The notes under the pieces: generated by a model
The model's input: only the letters and a program-made list of their open reading frames with translations
What the model was told of the DNA's origin: nothing
Database searches by the model: none
Shown: positions 15,410 to 23,832 of the stretch, piece by piece
Layout: the number at the start of each line of letters is the position of its first letter
Position numbering within the stretch: the stretch's first letter is position 1
From: Clostridia bacterium
Lineage (GTDB): Bacteria; Bacillota; Clostridia; Oscillospirales; CAG-382
DNA: 33,343 nucleotides
Assembly (NCBI GenBank): GCA_017563195.1
Contig: JAFXDO010000049.1
Span: 1 to 33,343, forward strand
Direction of reading: 5' to 3'
Made by a program: the position numbers and the translations under genes

Positions 15410-15437
15410 TTATAACATAAATTGTATTCTTAGTCAA
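15409..15437 (-). promoter_or_regulatory. Sigma-A promoter of the two-component operon
   Basis: On the minus strand TTGACT and TATAAT are separated by 17 bases, directly downstream of the htpG terminator. Confidence 0.85.
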
Positions 15438-15440
15438 TGA

Positions 15441-15470
15441 AAAAGGACGGCTTGTCGATGCCGTCCTTTT
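15441..15470 (-). terminator. Intrinsic terminator of htpG
   Basis: AAAAGGACGGC and GCCGTCCTTTT form an 11-bp stem with an 8-base loop, five bases after the htpG stop, followed by T residues on the minus strand. Confidence 0.92.
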
Positions 15471-15475
15471 ATGCT

Positions 15476-17239
15476 TTAAAGAAGCTTGTTGTTGAGTCGT
15501 ACGAATTCCTTGGCTTCCTCTGCGGTAAGGGTGCGAGAAAGCAGGACTGCGGAAAGATATACGTGCTTTGCGATGTCTGCAGAGCCTTCGCTTTCGGGGT
15601 TTTCAAGAAGCTTTTTGATGATCCTGTTGTCAAGGTTTACGGTAAGAGTTTCGCTGTTGGGCATCTTGAATGCCTCTGCACCGGAATTCATATTGTACAT
15701 TCTCATCATATCGGCGAAGCGTCTGCTTTCCTCAGAAAGCGAGATGAGCGCTGCGGCACCGTCCTCACCCAAAGAGGTGAAGCTTACGTTGACGTCCTCG
15801 CGACCGATGACAGAAGCAAAGAGGGAAGTCAACGCTTCGGTGTTGTCGGCAACGCTTTCCTCAAAGCCTGAGTCGATCCTGCGGAACTTGATCTTTTCGT
15901 TCTTGCTTTCAAAGTACTGTGCAAAGCTGTTGTCGATTATATTGTCGAGCACGAGAACCTTTGTGCCCTTGTCGGCAAATATTCCGAGATAATAGCTCTG
16001 TGCATCCTTGTCGTTCGTGTAATAGACGGTTCCCTCGTCCTTGCCGTCGAGGTATTCGCTAATCGTTGCGTATCCGCCGTCGGCAAGCTCGAACATAATG
16101 CTGTTTCGTGCGGAATCTCCGAACTTTTCATCGCGCATACAGGCATACTCGAAATAGGGCTTCATGTCGGGCCAGCTCTTTTCAAGTGCCTCTCTGTCGG
16201 TGTTGAACATCGCGTTGAGCTTGTCGGCAACCTTTTTCGATATGTGAGACGCGATCTTGCGTACGTATGCGTCGTTTTGAAGATAGCTTCGCGAAACGTT
16301 CAGCGGAAGCTCGGGACAGTCGAGAACGCCGCGGAAGTTTACAAGATGCTCGGGGCAGGCGCCCTTGATGTTGTCGGCGACGAAAACTGAGTTGTAGAAC
16401 AGCTTAAGCTCGCTTTCGGTGGAGTCGTATCCGCTTTTTCTCTTGGGAATAAACAGCACTCCCTTGAAATTCAGGGGATAGTCGGCAACGATGTGGAGCT
16501 TGAAGAGCGGGTCCTCGTAATCGTTGAAGACCTTTTTGTAAAACTCGTTGTATTCCTCGTCGGTAACGTCGGAGGGACGTCTCTGCCATAAGGGCTGGGT
16601 ATCGTTGATGACCGATTCGCTGTCGCCTTCGATAAGCACTATCTCATATGGCATAAACGCGCAGTATCTCTCAAGAACGCCTCTCAGCTTCACGTTATCG
16701 AGGTAGGCCACCTCGTCGTCTGCTACGTGCATGATTATTTCGGTGCCGTGGCCGTCTCTTTCGCAAATGCTGCTTTCGAATTCGCCGTCGCTGTTGCAGG
16801 ACCAATGCACGCCATCGCCGCCCTTGTAGGAGCGGGTGAACATTTCGACTTTTTCGGCAATGATGAACATCGAATAAAAGCCGAGACCGAAGTGCCCGAT
16901 TATGCCGCTGTTGCTTTCGTTTTCGTATTTGGAAATGAACTCGACCGCGCCCGAAAGAGCGATGTTGTTGATATAACGATCTACCTCTTCGGCGTTCATA
17001 CCGATGCCGTTGTCGGTCACGGTAATGGTACGTTCGTCCTTGTCGGCTTTAATTGTAATGCGGTAAGCAGTCTCGTCGTCGGGAGCCTCACCGAGCGAAA
17101 TAAGACGCTTGTGCTTGGTAATTGCGTCGCAGGCGTTTGATGCGACCTCGCGAATGAAAATATCCTTTTCGGAGTAAAGCCACTTTTTAATAATTGGGAA
17201 CAGATGCTCGGTATCGACCGAAAGTGCGCCCTTTGCCAT
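15476..17239 (-). CDS. htpG: Molecular chaperone HtpG (bacterial Hsp90)
   Basis: Cytoplasmic ATP-dependent chaperone that remodels client proteins with DnaK. The 587-residue protein carries the GHKL ATP site: EVASNACDAITKHK (catalytic Glu and Mg-binding Asn), DNGIGM and GHFGLGFYSMF. The middle domain has GVLFIPKRK and LNVSRSYLQND with the conserved Arg. It is somewhat shorter than many homologues (about 620-640), the difference lying in the C-terminal dimerisation domain, but the end is followed by a proper terminator. An ATG at 17248 abuts the ribosome site AAAGG, so 17239 (MAKGALSVDTE) has the better spacing. Confidence 0.96.
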   Translation of the reverse strand: MAKGALSVDTEHLFPIIKKWLYSEKDIFIREVASNACDAITKHKRLISLGEAPDDETAYRITIKADKDERTITVTDNGIGMNAEEVDRYINNIALSGAVEFISKYENESNSGIIGHFGLGFYSMFIIAEKVEMFTRSYKGGDGVHWSCNSDGEFESSICERDGHGTEIIMHVADDEVAYLDNVKLRGVLERYCAFMPYEIVLIEGDSESVINDTQPLWQRRPSDVTDEEYNEFYKKVFNDYEDPLFKLHIVADYPLNFKGVLFIPKRKSGYDSTESELKLFYNSVFVADNIKGACPEHLVNFRGVLDCPELPLNVSRSYLQNDAYVRKIASHISKKVADKLNAMFNTDREALEKSWPDMKPYFEYACMRDEKFGDSARNSIMFELADGGYATISEYLDGKDEGTVYYTNDKDAQSYYLGIFADKGTKVLVLDNIIDNSFAQYFESKNEKIKFRRIDSGFEESVADNTEALTSLFASVIGREDVNVSFTSLGEDGAAALISLSEESRRFADMMRMYNMNSGAEAFKMPNSETLTVNLDNRIIKKLLENPESEGSADIAKHVYLSAVLLSRTLTAEEAKEFVRLNNKLL

Positions 17240-17261
17240 TTTTATCATCCTTTCAAATTAA

Positions 17262-17287
17262 GAGAATCGGCTTTTATGCCGATTCTC
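17262..17287 (-). terminator. Intrinsic terminator-like hairpin between the small membrane protein gene and htpG
   Basis: GAGAATCGGC and GCCGATTCTC form a perfect 10-bp stem with a 6-base loop. The minus-strand tail is only CTTAATTT, so termination may be partial. A TTGACA (17293-17298, minus) lies just upstream and could contribute to htpG transcription, with only a poor -10 (TAAAAG). Confidence 0.65.
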
Positions 17288-17304
17288 CGTACTGTCAAAA
17301 TCGA

Positions 17305-17634
17305 TTATTCAGCGTCGCTGTTTTCAGCGGTCTCCTCGGAAGCATCTTCCTCGAATGCGCAAGCGATGTCGTCCTCTGCGATTTCAAAATCGTCGAAGTC
17401 ACCGTAGAGCTCGTCGAATTCATCGAAGAATTCCTCGTCCTCGAGCTGTGCCTTCTTACGCTCCTGATAGTCGGTTACGAGAAGATATGCACCTGCCGCA
17501 CCGCCGATAGCGCCGAATACGCCGAATGCTCTTGCGAGATTCTTTCTCTTTTCAACGTTTACGAGGCAAAGAATAAAGAAGGTGACTGCCTGAACGAGAA
17601 GCGAGATACCGATAATGGGTCTGAACTTTTTCAT
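17305..17634 (-). CDS. Small membrane protein with acidic C-terminal tail
   Basis: A 109-residue protein with two predicted membrane helices, about residues 7-25 (IIGISLLVQAVTFFILCLV) and 35-55 (AFGVFGAIGGAAGAYLLV). A ~45-residue strongly acidic tail follows (EEFFDEFDELYGDFDDFEI and onward). The short loop and N-terminus are basic, so the tail is probably cytoplasmic. GGAGGT precedes the ATG. It lies 36 bases after prfB on the same strand and is likely cotranscribed. I do not recognise a family. Confidence 0.75.
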   Translation of the reverse strand: MKKFRPIIGISLLVQAVTFFILCLVNVEKRKNLARAFGVFGAIGGAAGAYLLVTDYQERKKAQLEDEEFFDEFDELYGDFDDFEIAEDDIACAFEEDASEETAENSDAE

Positions 17635-17670
17635 AATAAATACCTCCGTGATTATGAATATAAATGTCTG

Positions 17671-18780
17671 TTATTTACTGCAGTTGAGCTTTAAATACTC
17701 GTTGATGAAGTCGTCTAGGTCGCCGTCCATAACCGCCTGTATGTTGCCGGTTTCGCAGTTTGTGCGGTTGTCCTTGACAAGCGTGTAGGGCATAAATACG
17801 TACGAGCGGATCTGGCTGCCCCATTCGATGTTCATTTTGGTGCCGGTGATGTCCTCAACGCGCTCGAGATGCTCGCGTTCCTTGATCTCCAAAAGCTTAC
17901 TCTTGAGCATCTTCATTGCGGTCTCGCGGTTCTGAACCTGGCTTCTTTCGGTCTGACAGCCTACGACTATGCCGGTGGGGATGTGGGTTATTCTGATAGC
18001 AGAGTCGGTCTTGTTAACGTGCTGACCGCCTGCGCCGCTTGCACGGTGCGCGTCGATCTTAAGATCGGCTTCGTTAATTTCGATGGTGATCTCGTCGTTG
18101 AATTCGGGGAGCACCTCGACCGATGCAAACGACGTATGTCTGCGTCCGCTCGAGTCGAAGGGGGAGACTCGCACAAGTCTGTGAACACCCGATTCGCTCT
18201 TCAGGTAGCCGTAGGCGTTTTCGCCCTCTACCATAAAGGAAACGCTCTTTATGCCTGCTTCGTCGCCGTCAAGATAGTCGAGAACCTTAAGCTTGAAGTT
18301 CTTTTTTGCGGCATACTGCGAATACATTCGATAAAGCATCTGTGCCCAGTCCTGCGCCTCTGTGCCGCCTGCGCCGGGGTGGATGGAGATGATGGCGTTG
18401 CTGCCGTCGTATTCGCCCGAAAGAAGAATTTCGATCTTCTGTCGTTCATATTCCTTTTTTACTGCGTCAAGGTCGCTCAGTACGTCCTCAACAACGCTGT
18501 CGTCGTCCTCCTCGATCGAAAGGTCGATAAGCGTTTCGATATCGTCAAAGCTTCTTTTCAATGCAAGGTAACGCTCAAGCGTGCCCTTCTTGAACTTAAG
18601 CTGCTTCAATACCACCTGGGATTCCTGCGGCTTGTCCCAAAATCCTGCCTCGGCGGTCTTGTTTTCAAGCTCCTCAACCTCGGTCCTGAGTGTTTCAAAG
18701 CCGATTGAATCGCCGAGATCCTTTATACCTTCGGCAAGCTCACCTAACGAGAGCTTTGCCTGCTCAAGCTGTAAAATCAC
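17671..18780 (-). CDS. prfB: Peptide chain release factor 2, without programmed frameshift
   Basis: RF2 terminates translation at UGA and UAA. The 369-residue protein has the helical N-terminal domain and the FW marker (AGFWDKPQ) used for alignment. The domain ahead of GGQ includes IHPGAGGTEAQDWAQMLYRM. The catalytic loop GAGGQHVNKTDS has GGQ at residues 251-253, and the C-terminal NRTNCETGNIQAVMDG is also present. In most bacteria this gene has an in-frame TGA near codon 25 bypassed by +1 frameshifting. Here the frame is continuous from a GTG start with AAGGAGA upstream, so that autoregulation is absent. Confidence 0.95.
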   Translation of the reverse strand: MILQLEQAKLSLGELAEGIKDLGDSIGFETLRTEVEELENKTAEAGFWDKPQESQVVLKQLKFKKGTLERYLALKRSFDDIETLIDLSIEEDDDSVVEDVLSDLDAVKKEYERQKIEILLSGEYDGSNAIISIHPGAGGTEAQDWAQMLYRMYSQYAAKKNFKLKVLDYLDGDEAGIKSVSFMVEGENAYGYLKSESGVHRLVRVSPFDSSGRRHTSFASVEVLPEFNDEITIEINEADLKIDAHRASGAGGQHVNKTDSAIRITHIPTGIVVGCQTERSQVQNRETAMKMLKSKLLEIKEREHLERVEDITGTKMNIEWGSQIRSYVFMPYTLVKDNRTNCETGNIQAVMDGDLDDFINEYLKLNCSK

Positions 18781-18813
18781 AAACGGGTCTCCTTAATATT
18801 TCTCTTCAAGAAT

Positions 18814-18842
18814 ATTATATTCAAAATCGCCTTTTATGTCAA
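18814..18842 (-). promoter_or_regulatory. Sigma-A promoter of prfB
   Basis: On the minus strand TTGACA and TATAAT are separated by 17 bases, a consensus match, 33 bases ahead of the GTG start. Confidence 0.92.
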
Positions 18843-18910
18843 GCGTTTTAGACCATATTGATTTGTCATTATTGTGAACTTTTCTTGCCCTTGCTAATCA
18901 CAAAAAAGAA

Positions 18911-18930
18911 AAAGCACCCGAGGGTGCTTT
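18911..18930 (-). terminator. Intrinsic terminator of rnpB
   Basis: On the minus strand AAAGCACCC-TC-GGGTGCTTT forms a 9-bp stem with a tight loop, followed by TTC and a further T run. Confidence 0.9.
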
Positions 18931-18941
18931 GATATACGTTG

Positions 18942-19291
18942 CGACAAGCGTACCTGTAAGCCGAGTTCTGTCGTGAACAATCATCTATCTTGGATTTATG
19001 TTGCCATAAACCTCTTTGCCACCTCCATAGGGGCTGCCGAGCAAGCATATGCCCCCGCCACGGTGTTGCTCCGGATAGGGTTTACATGGCTGTGCCGTCT
19101 CCGACACACCGGTGAGCTCTTACCTCGCCTTTCCATCCTTACCAAGAAAATCTTGGCGGTTTATTTCTGTTGCACTGGCCCTAAAGTCGCCTTCGGCAGA
19201 TGTTATCTGTTATCCTGCTCTGTGGAGCTCGGACTTTCCTCACTGTATGAGCTTTCGCTATGATACAGCGCGATTGTTCGGTACGGTCGCT
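18942..19291 (-). ncRNA. rnpB: RNase P RNA (type A-like)
   Basis: The catalytic RNA of RNase P, which removes 5' leaders from pre-tRNAs. Read on the minus strand it contains the universal 5' core GAGGAAAGTCCGAGCTCC, the AAACCGCC and GGTAAGGATGGAAAGGCG segments, GGTAAGAGCTCACCGG, and the 3' core GACAGAACTCGGCTTACAGG. The two ends pair as P1: GTACC near the 5' end with GGTAC near the 3' end, plus CAAGC with GCTTG. The ends given are set by the promoter at 19297-19325 and the terminator at 18911-18930 and may be off by several bases. Length is about 350 bases. Confidence 0.96.
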
Positions 19292-19296
19292 TGCAA

Positions 19297-19325
19297 ATTG
19301 TAACATATCATTTTAATTTTGTCAA
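19297..19325 (-). promoter_or_regulatory. Sigma-A promoter of rnpB
   Basis: On the minus strand TTGACA and TACAAT have a 17-base spacer. The expected start site falls at the 5' end of the P1 helix. Confidence 0.9.
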
Positions 19326-19330
19326 ATATC

Positions 19331-19359
19331 TTGATTATTTTTTTTGTAAGTTATATAAT
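19331..19359 (+). promoter_or_regulatory. Sigma-A promoter of the murD operon
   Basis: TTGATT and TATAAT are separated by 17 bases, divergent from and adjacent to the rnpB promoter, 32 bases before the murD GTG. Confidence 0.85.
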
Positions 19360-19391
19360 AAATCAGTTATATTGTTTTGGAGGTGTTCTCC

Positions 19392-20738
19392 GTGTTAAAG
19401 GAATATGCAAACGAATACGCGGGCAAATACGTAGGGTTTGTCGGTATGGGTGTTTCAAACCTTCCCGTCATCCGCCTCTTTGCTGCCGCGGGTGCCAAAT
19501 GCATCGTAAGAGATAAAAACGATCTTTCCAAGCGCGACTTTTTTAAGGAGCTTACCGATCTCGGGGTTGAATTCATTTTCGGTGAAGGGTATCTCGACTC
19601 GATCGGCGAGTCGCTCCTGTTTTTGTCACCTGCTGTAAGACCCGATCTTGAGGGAATAAATGCCGCTCGTGAAAACGGAACACGCGTTACGAGCGAGATG
19701 GAGGAGTTTATGCGCCTCTGCCCCTGCAGGAAGATCGCGGTTACCGGCAGCGACGGCAAGACGACCACAACAACGCTGATTTCGAAGCTGCTGAACGCGC
19801 AGGGCTATAAGACCTGGCTTGGAGGGAACATAGGAAGAAACCTGTTCGCAACGCTTGACGAAATATCGGTCGACGATATTGCGGTTATCGAGCTTTCGTC
19901 CTTCCAGTTAATGAAGCTCTCTCAAAGCCCCGAAATTGCAGTTGTTACAAACCTGTCGCCGAACCATCTCGACTGGCATACCGATATGAACGAATACGTA
20001 GAGGCGAAAAAGCGAATCTTCGATTTTCAGGATAACGACTCGCTTCTTGTACTCAATGCCGATGACGGCTATTCAAGCGTATTTGCCGAAAGCGCAAAGG
20101 GAAGAGTCCGCACGATTTCGGGCAAAAACGAAACGAGCGACGTATATTTTAACGAGCAAGGTATTTTCGACCGCTCAGGGAATCTGCTCGTCCGCGATGA
20201 GGATATCCGCATCGTCGGCAGACATAATCGCTACAATTATTCTGCAGCCTATGCCGCTGTTATGGAGCTGGTGTCGGTTGATACACTCAACGAGGTTGCA
20301 AGGACCTTCGGCGGCGTCGAACACAGAATAGAATTCGTCCGTGAGATCAACGGAGTTAAGTATTATAATTCAAGCATCGACTCGAGTCCCTCGAGAACGA
20401 CGGCCTGCGTAAATGCGTTTAAGACACCTATCATCGCCATCTGCGGCGGATACGATAAGAACATACCCTACGAGCCGCTCGGAGAGCTGTTTAAAAGCAG
20501 GGTCAAATATACCGTTTTGTGCGGCGCGACCGCGGCTAAAATATCCGCGGTATTCGACTCCGTCGGGTACACCGATTACGAAACGGTAACAAGTTTTGAG
20601 GACGCGGTAAGGGTTGCGTCGTCTCACTCTAACGACGGTGACAGCGTTGTGCTGACGCCTGCATCCGCAAGCTTCGATATGTTCAGAAACTTCGAGGAGC
20701 GCGGAAACCGCTTCAAGGAAATAGTCAACTCTCTCTAA
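19392..20738 (+). CDS. murD: UDP-N-acetylmuramoylalanine--D-glutamate ligase
   Basis: Adds D-glutamate to UDP-MurNAc-L-Ala in cytoplasmic peptidoglycan precursor synthesis. The N-terminal Rossmann-like UDP-binding domain opens with YVGFVGMGVSNLPV. The central ATPase has the Mur ligase P-loop VTGSDGKTTTT, the GGNIG motif, ELSSFQL and TNLSPNHLDWH. The C-terminal domain has EHRIEFVREINGVKYYNSS and CGGYDKN. From a GTG at 19392 the protein is 448 residues; the start is set by TTGGAGGTG seven bases upstream, which an upstream in-frame TTG would overlap. It stands alone here, not among other cell wall genes, followed by peptidases. Confidence 0.95.
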   Translation: MLKEYANEYAGKYVGFVGMGVSNLPVIRLFAAAGAKCIVRDKNDLSKRDFFKELTDLGVEFIFGEGYLDSIGESLLFLSPAVRPDLEGINAARENGTRVTSEMEEFMRLCPCRKIAVTGSDGKTTTTTLISKLLNAQGYKTWLGGNIGRNLFATLDEISVDDIAVIELSSFQLMKLSQSPEIAVVTNLSPNHLDWHTDMNEYVEAKKRIFDFQDNDSLLVLNADDGYSSVFAESAKGRVRTISGKNETSDVYFNEQGIFDRSGNLLVRDEDIRIVGRHNRYNYSAAYAAVMELVSVDTLNEVARTFGGVEHRIEFVREINGVKYYNSSIDSSPSRTTACVNAFKTPIIAICGGYDKNIPYEPLGELFKSRVKYTVLCGATAAKISAVFDSVGYTDYETVTSFEDAVRVASSHSNDGDSVVLTPASASFDMFRNFEERGNRFKEIVNSL

Positions 20739-20748
20739 GGAGGTATAT

Positions 20749-21783
20749 ATGGAAAAGCTTTATGGATTGATTGAAAACCTTACCTCGTATCCCGGTGTTT
20801 CGGGCTTCGAGGATATGGCGTTTGACGGTCTTTGCAAATATATCGAGACGCTCGGTATCTTCGACGAGACCGGTACGACCTCTGTCGGCAGCTTCTACGG
20901 CATTGTGAGGTGCGGTAAGGAAAACGCACCGCTCGTGCTATGTGACGCGCATCTTGACACCGTCGGCTTTGTCGTTACCGAGGTCTGTGAGGGCGGATTT
21001 TTGAGAATTGCGCCCATCGGCGGCATTGCGGCGAAGATACTTCCCGCCGCAGAGATCAACGTATACGGAAAGGAAATTGTAAAGGGCGTATTCGCATCCA
21101 AGCCCCCTCATCTTCAGGAGGCGGGCGAAAGTGAACGTAAAATGACGGTCGAGTCGGATATCAGCATTGACACCGGTTTGCCCTACGAAAGGCTTAAGGA
21201 GCTTGTACGCGTCGGTACCCCCGCAGGATTTCCTTGTAAGCTTACAAAGCTTTTGGGTGATAATCTCGCAGGTGCGGGCTTTGACGACAGACTTTGCGGT
21301 GCCGCTGTTATAAGGGCATTGCAGATGGTTGATAAGGAGTCGCTTAACGTTGACGTTGCATTCCAGTTCTCGGGTAACGAGGAGACCGGCTATAAGGGCG
21401 CAATGACCACGGCATACCGACTCAACCCCGATAAAGCAATCGTAATCGACGTTACTCACGCGTTCGTTCCCGGTGCACCCAAGATAAGAGAGGGCGTTCG
21501 CGCAGGCAACGGCTGCAATATTTGCTTCTCTCCGCAGACCAACCGTGCCTTCACCAAGCAGGCAATCGCGATTGCGGAATCCGAAAATATCCCGTATCAG
21601 CTTGCGGCGGCACCCGGAAGAACAGGCACCAACTCCAATGCCGTTCAGACCACTCGCAACGGCATTCCCACACTTCTCGTATCTATTCCGCTTAAGAATA
21701 TGCACACTATGAGCGAGATCGTAAATATGAATGACGCACTCAACACTTCGCGACTCATCGCGGCGGTGCTCAAATCGATGTAA
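20749..21783 (+). CDS. M42-family metallo-aminopeptidase (paralogue 1)
   Basis: A 344-residue co-catalytic metal aminopeptidase of the M42 family (TET/PepA-like, usually large cytoplasmic dodecamers). Metal and catalytic motifs in order are DAHLDTVGF (His ligand), AGFDDRLCG (bridging Asp), GNEETGYKGA (catalytic Glu and Glu ligand), IDVTHA (Asp ligand) and KNMHTMSE (His ligand). The first motif has TVGF where most relatives have EIGF or EVGF, and an ENGC-like GNGCNICFS segment is present. AAGGAGG precedes the ATG. It is the first of three tandem paralogues and the most divergent of them. Confidence 0.93.
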   Translation: MEKLYGLIENLTSYPGVSGFEDMAFDGLCKYIETLGIFDETGTTSVGSFYGIVRCGKENAPLVLCDAHLDTVGFVVTEVCEGGFLRIAPIGGIAAKILPAAEINVYGKEIVKGVFASKPPHLQEAGESERKMTVESDISIDTGLPYERLKELVRVGTPAGFPCKLTKLLGDNLAGAGFDDRLCGAAVIRALQMVDKESLNVDVAFQFSGNEETGYKGAMTTAYRLNPDKAIVIDVTHAFVPGAPKIREGVRAGNGCNICFSPQTNRAFTKQAIAIAESENIPYQLAAAPGRTGTNSNAVQTTRNGIPTLLVSIPLKNMHTMSEIVNMNDALNTSRLIAAVLKSM

Positions 21784-21796
21784 GGAGGAGAACGCT

Positions 21797-22816
21797 ATGC
21801 TCAGATATCTCGAAAAATATTGCAACCTCCTCGGACCGTCGGGAATGGAGGACGCTGTTCGTGAGGCTATAATTGACGACATCAAGGACTCGGGCGCAGA
21901 ATATGAGACCGACCCTATGGGCAACCTTATCGTTTTTAAGAAGGGTAAAAAGAGAAGAGACAAGAAGGTTCTGTTTTCGGCTCATACCGACGAGGTCGGA
22001 TTTAAGGTCAAATATATCGACGAGGACGGATATCTTTGGTTTGATGCCGTCGGCGGTATCGACCGCAGAGTCGTCAGCGGCAGAAGGATTGTTTTCTGCG
22101 AAAGCAACGTTCGCGGTGTTGTTGCATCTAAAGCAATTCATATGCAGACCCTTGAGGAAAGGGGTAAGTGTGAGCCCATAAGCGAAATGCATATGGATAT
22201 CGGCGCTGACAGCCGCGAAACCGCAAGTAAGTATATCACCGTCGGTGATTGCGCTACTTTTGAGCCAAATTACGAGGAATTCGGAGAAGGGCTTGTACGC
22301 TCCAAGGCGCTTGACGACAGATTCGGATGCGCCGTGCTCGTTGCTATGATCAACAGTGAGCTTGAATACGACACCTACTTCGCCTTCAACACCTGTGAGG
22401 AAATAGGCTGTGACGGCGCAAAGGAGGTAGCTCACCGCTTGAGACCTGATATCGTAATTGCGCTTGAGGCAACTACCGCAGGCGATATAGTCGGTGTACC
22501 AAAAAACAGATGCGCTTGCTCGGTAGGTAACGGCGCAGTGCTTTCGCTGATGGACAGAAGCACCATTTACAGCAGGGATCTCGTATTGCTTGCAACCGAG
22601 GTTGCCGATGAAAAGGGAATCAAGTGGCAGTATAAGAACGTTGTCGCAGGCGGTAACGAGGCGGGTGCATATCAGCGTGCCGCAAGCGGTGCTGAGGTTC
22701 TCGCCATAAGTGCACCTGCAAGATATATCCACTCTGCATCCAACGTACTTTCGATAGAAGATATGAAGGCTGTTGCCGATCTTGCCTCGGCATTGAACGA
22801 AAGGAGCTTTGAATAA
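21797..22816 (+). CDS. M42-family metallo-aminopeptidase (paralogue 2)
   Basis: A 339-residue M42 peptidase with SAHTDEVGF, KALDDRFG, TCEEIGCDGA, ALEATTAGD and ARYIHSASN at the five metal/catalytic positions. The fourth position has Glu (ALEAT) in place of the Asp seen in paralogues 1 and 3 (DVT), which may alter metal binding or substrate range. The ATG at 21797 has AAGGAGGAG upstream; an earlier in-frame start would overlap the previous gene. The stop overlaps paralogue 3 by one base. Confidence 0.93.
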   Translation: MLRYLEKYCNLLGPSGMEDAVREAIIDDIKDSGAEYETDPMGNLIVFKKGKKRRDKKVLFSAHTDEVGFKVKYIDEDGYLWFDAVGGIDRRVVSGRRIVFCESNVRGVVASKAIHMQTLEERGKCEPISEMHMDIGADSRETASKYITVGDCATFEPNYEEFGEGLVRSKALDDRFGCAVLVAMINSELEYDTYFAFNTCEEIGCDGAKEVAHRLRPDIVIALEATTAGDIVGVPKNRCACSVGNGAVLSLMDRSTIYSRDLVLLATEVADEKGIKWQYKNVVAGGNEAGAYQRAASGAEVLAISAPARYIHSASNVLSIEDMKAVADLASALNERSFE

Positions 22817-23811
22817 TGCTTAATCTTGTTAAAAAATATCAAAACGCGTTTTCTGTGTCGGGCTATGAATCCGAGCTCGCGGGAATTATTTCTAAGGATC
22901 TTGCTTCGGTCTGGGACGGCATTTCTCTTGATCCTATGGGCAACCTTATAGTATTCAAAAAGGGTAAGGACTCCTCAAAAAAGCTTATGATAGCGTCTCA
23001 TATGGACGAAATCGGCTTTATGGTCGTCAATATTGAGGAAAGCGGTATGATCCGCGTTGCCCCCATCGGCGGTATTAATGCAATGGCTTCCTGCTATCAT
23101 AACGTTAGGTTCCAAAATGGTGTGACGGGTATTCTCGTTGTTGAGGATGGCACTCGCGCGGCTGATCTCAATGCAAATAAGCTTTTCGTGGATATCGGTG
23201 CCGAAAACGCAGCTAAGGCAAAGCGCAAGGTCAAGGTAGGCGACGTCTGTGCGCTTGCCCCCATGTTCAAGAAGCTTTCCAACAAGAGATATGCCTCCAA
23301 GGCGTTTGACGACAGAGTCTGCTGTGCTATTTCCGCATATGCGGCGCTTAACTGTAAGACTCCCGCATACGATACGTTTTTCGTATTTACCACTCAGGAG
23401 GAGGTTGGCTGCAGAGGCGCGAAGCCCTCTTCGTTTACGGTTATGCCCGATTATGCAATAGCACTTGACGTTACTCCCGCACCCGCTTGCGGTAATCCCA
23501 GCCACCTCACGGCTAAGCTTGGTAACGGTGCAGCTATAAAGATCAAGGATTCCTCTGTTATATGCTCTCGTAAGATGGTAGACAGACTTACCGATCTTGC
23601 AGAGGCAAACGGAATCAAATATCAATACGAGGTGCTTCTCGCCGGCGGCACCGATACCTCTCAAATGCAGATTGCAGGCGCAGGCAGCCACGCTTGCTGT
23701 ATCTCCCTGCCTACAAGATACGTACACAGCCCCGTCGAAACGATTGACGTTGACGACCTGAAGGCTTGCGCAGATCTTCTTATCGCATTTATCGAAAACG
23801 GCGCCGAATAA
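22816..23811 (+). CDS. M42-family metallo-aminopeptidase (paralogue 3)
   Basis: A 331-residue M42 peptidase with a complete set of motifs: IASHMDEIGFM, KAFDDRVCC, TQEEVGCRGA, ALDVTPAP and TRYVHSPVE. The middle of the protein lacks several residues present in paralogue 2. It starts at the last base of paralogue 2 (TAATG), indicating cotranslation. Three different subunits encoded together could assemble into mixed TET-like complexes with complementary specificities, as known for archaeal TET peptidases; that is inference here. Confidence 0.94.
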   Translation: MLNLVKKYQNAFSVSGYESELAGIISKDLASVWDGISLDPMGNLIVFKKGKDSSKKLMIASHMDEIGFMVVNIEESGMIRVAPIGGINAMASCYHNVRFQNGVTGILVVEDGTRAADLNANKLFVDIGAENAAKAKRKVKVGDVCALAPMFKKLSNKRYASKAFDDRVCCAISAYAALNCKTPAYDTFFVFTTQEEVGCRGAKPSSFTVMPDYAIALDVTPAPACGNPSHLTAKLGNGAAIKIKDSSVICSRKMVDRLTDLAEANGIKYQYEVLLAGGTDTSQMQIAGAGSHACCISLPTRYVHSPVETIDVDDLKACADLLIAFIENGAE

Positions 23812-23832
23812 ATAACGGAACGGATTATTAAT

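Noticed and set aside
17262-17298. A CIRCE-type heat-shock operator for htpG.
   Set aside because: The inverted repeat here (GAGAATCGGC/GCCGATTCTC) does not match the CIRCE sequence or its 9-base spacing.
18690-18720. A CTTTGA hexamer in prfB near the position of the classical RF2 frameshift site.
   Set aside because: It lies in the wrong frame and about two codons away from the aligned frameshift site, and the frame that would read CTT-TGA has another stop 14 codons upstream. It is coincidental.
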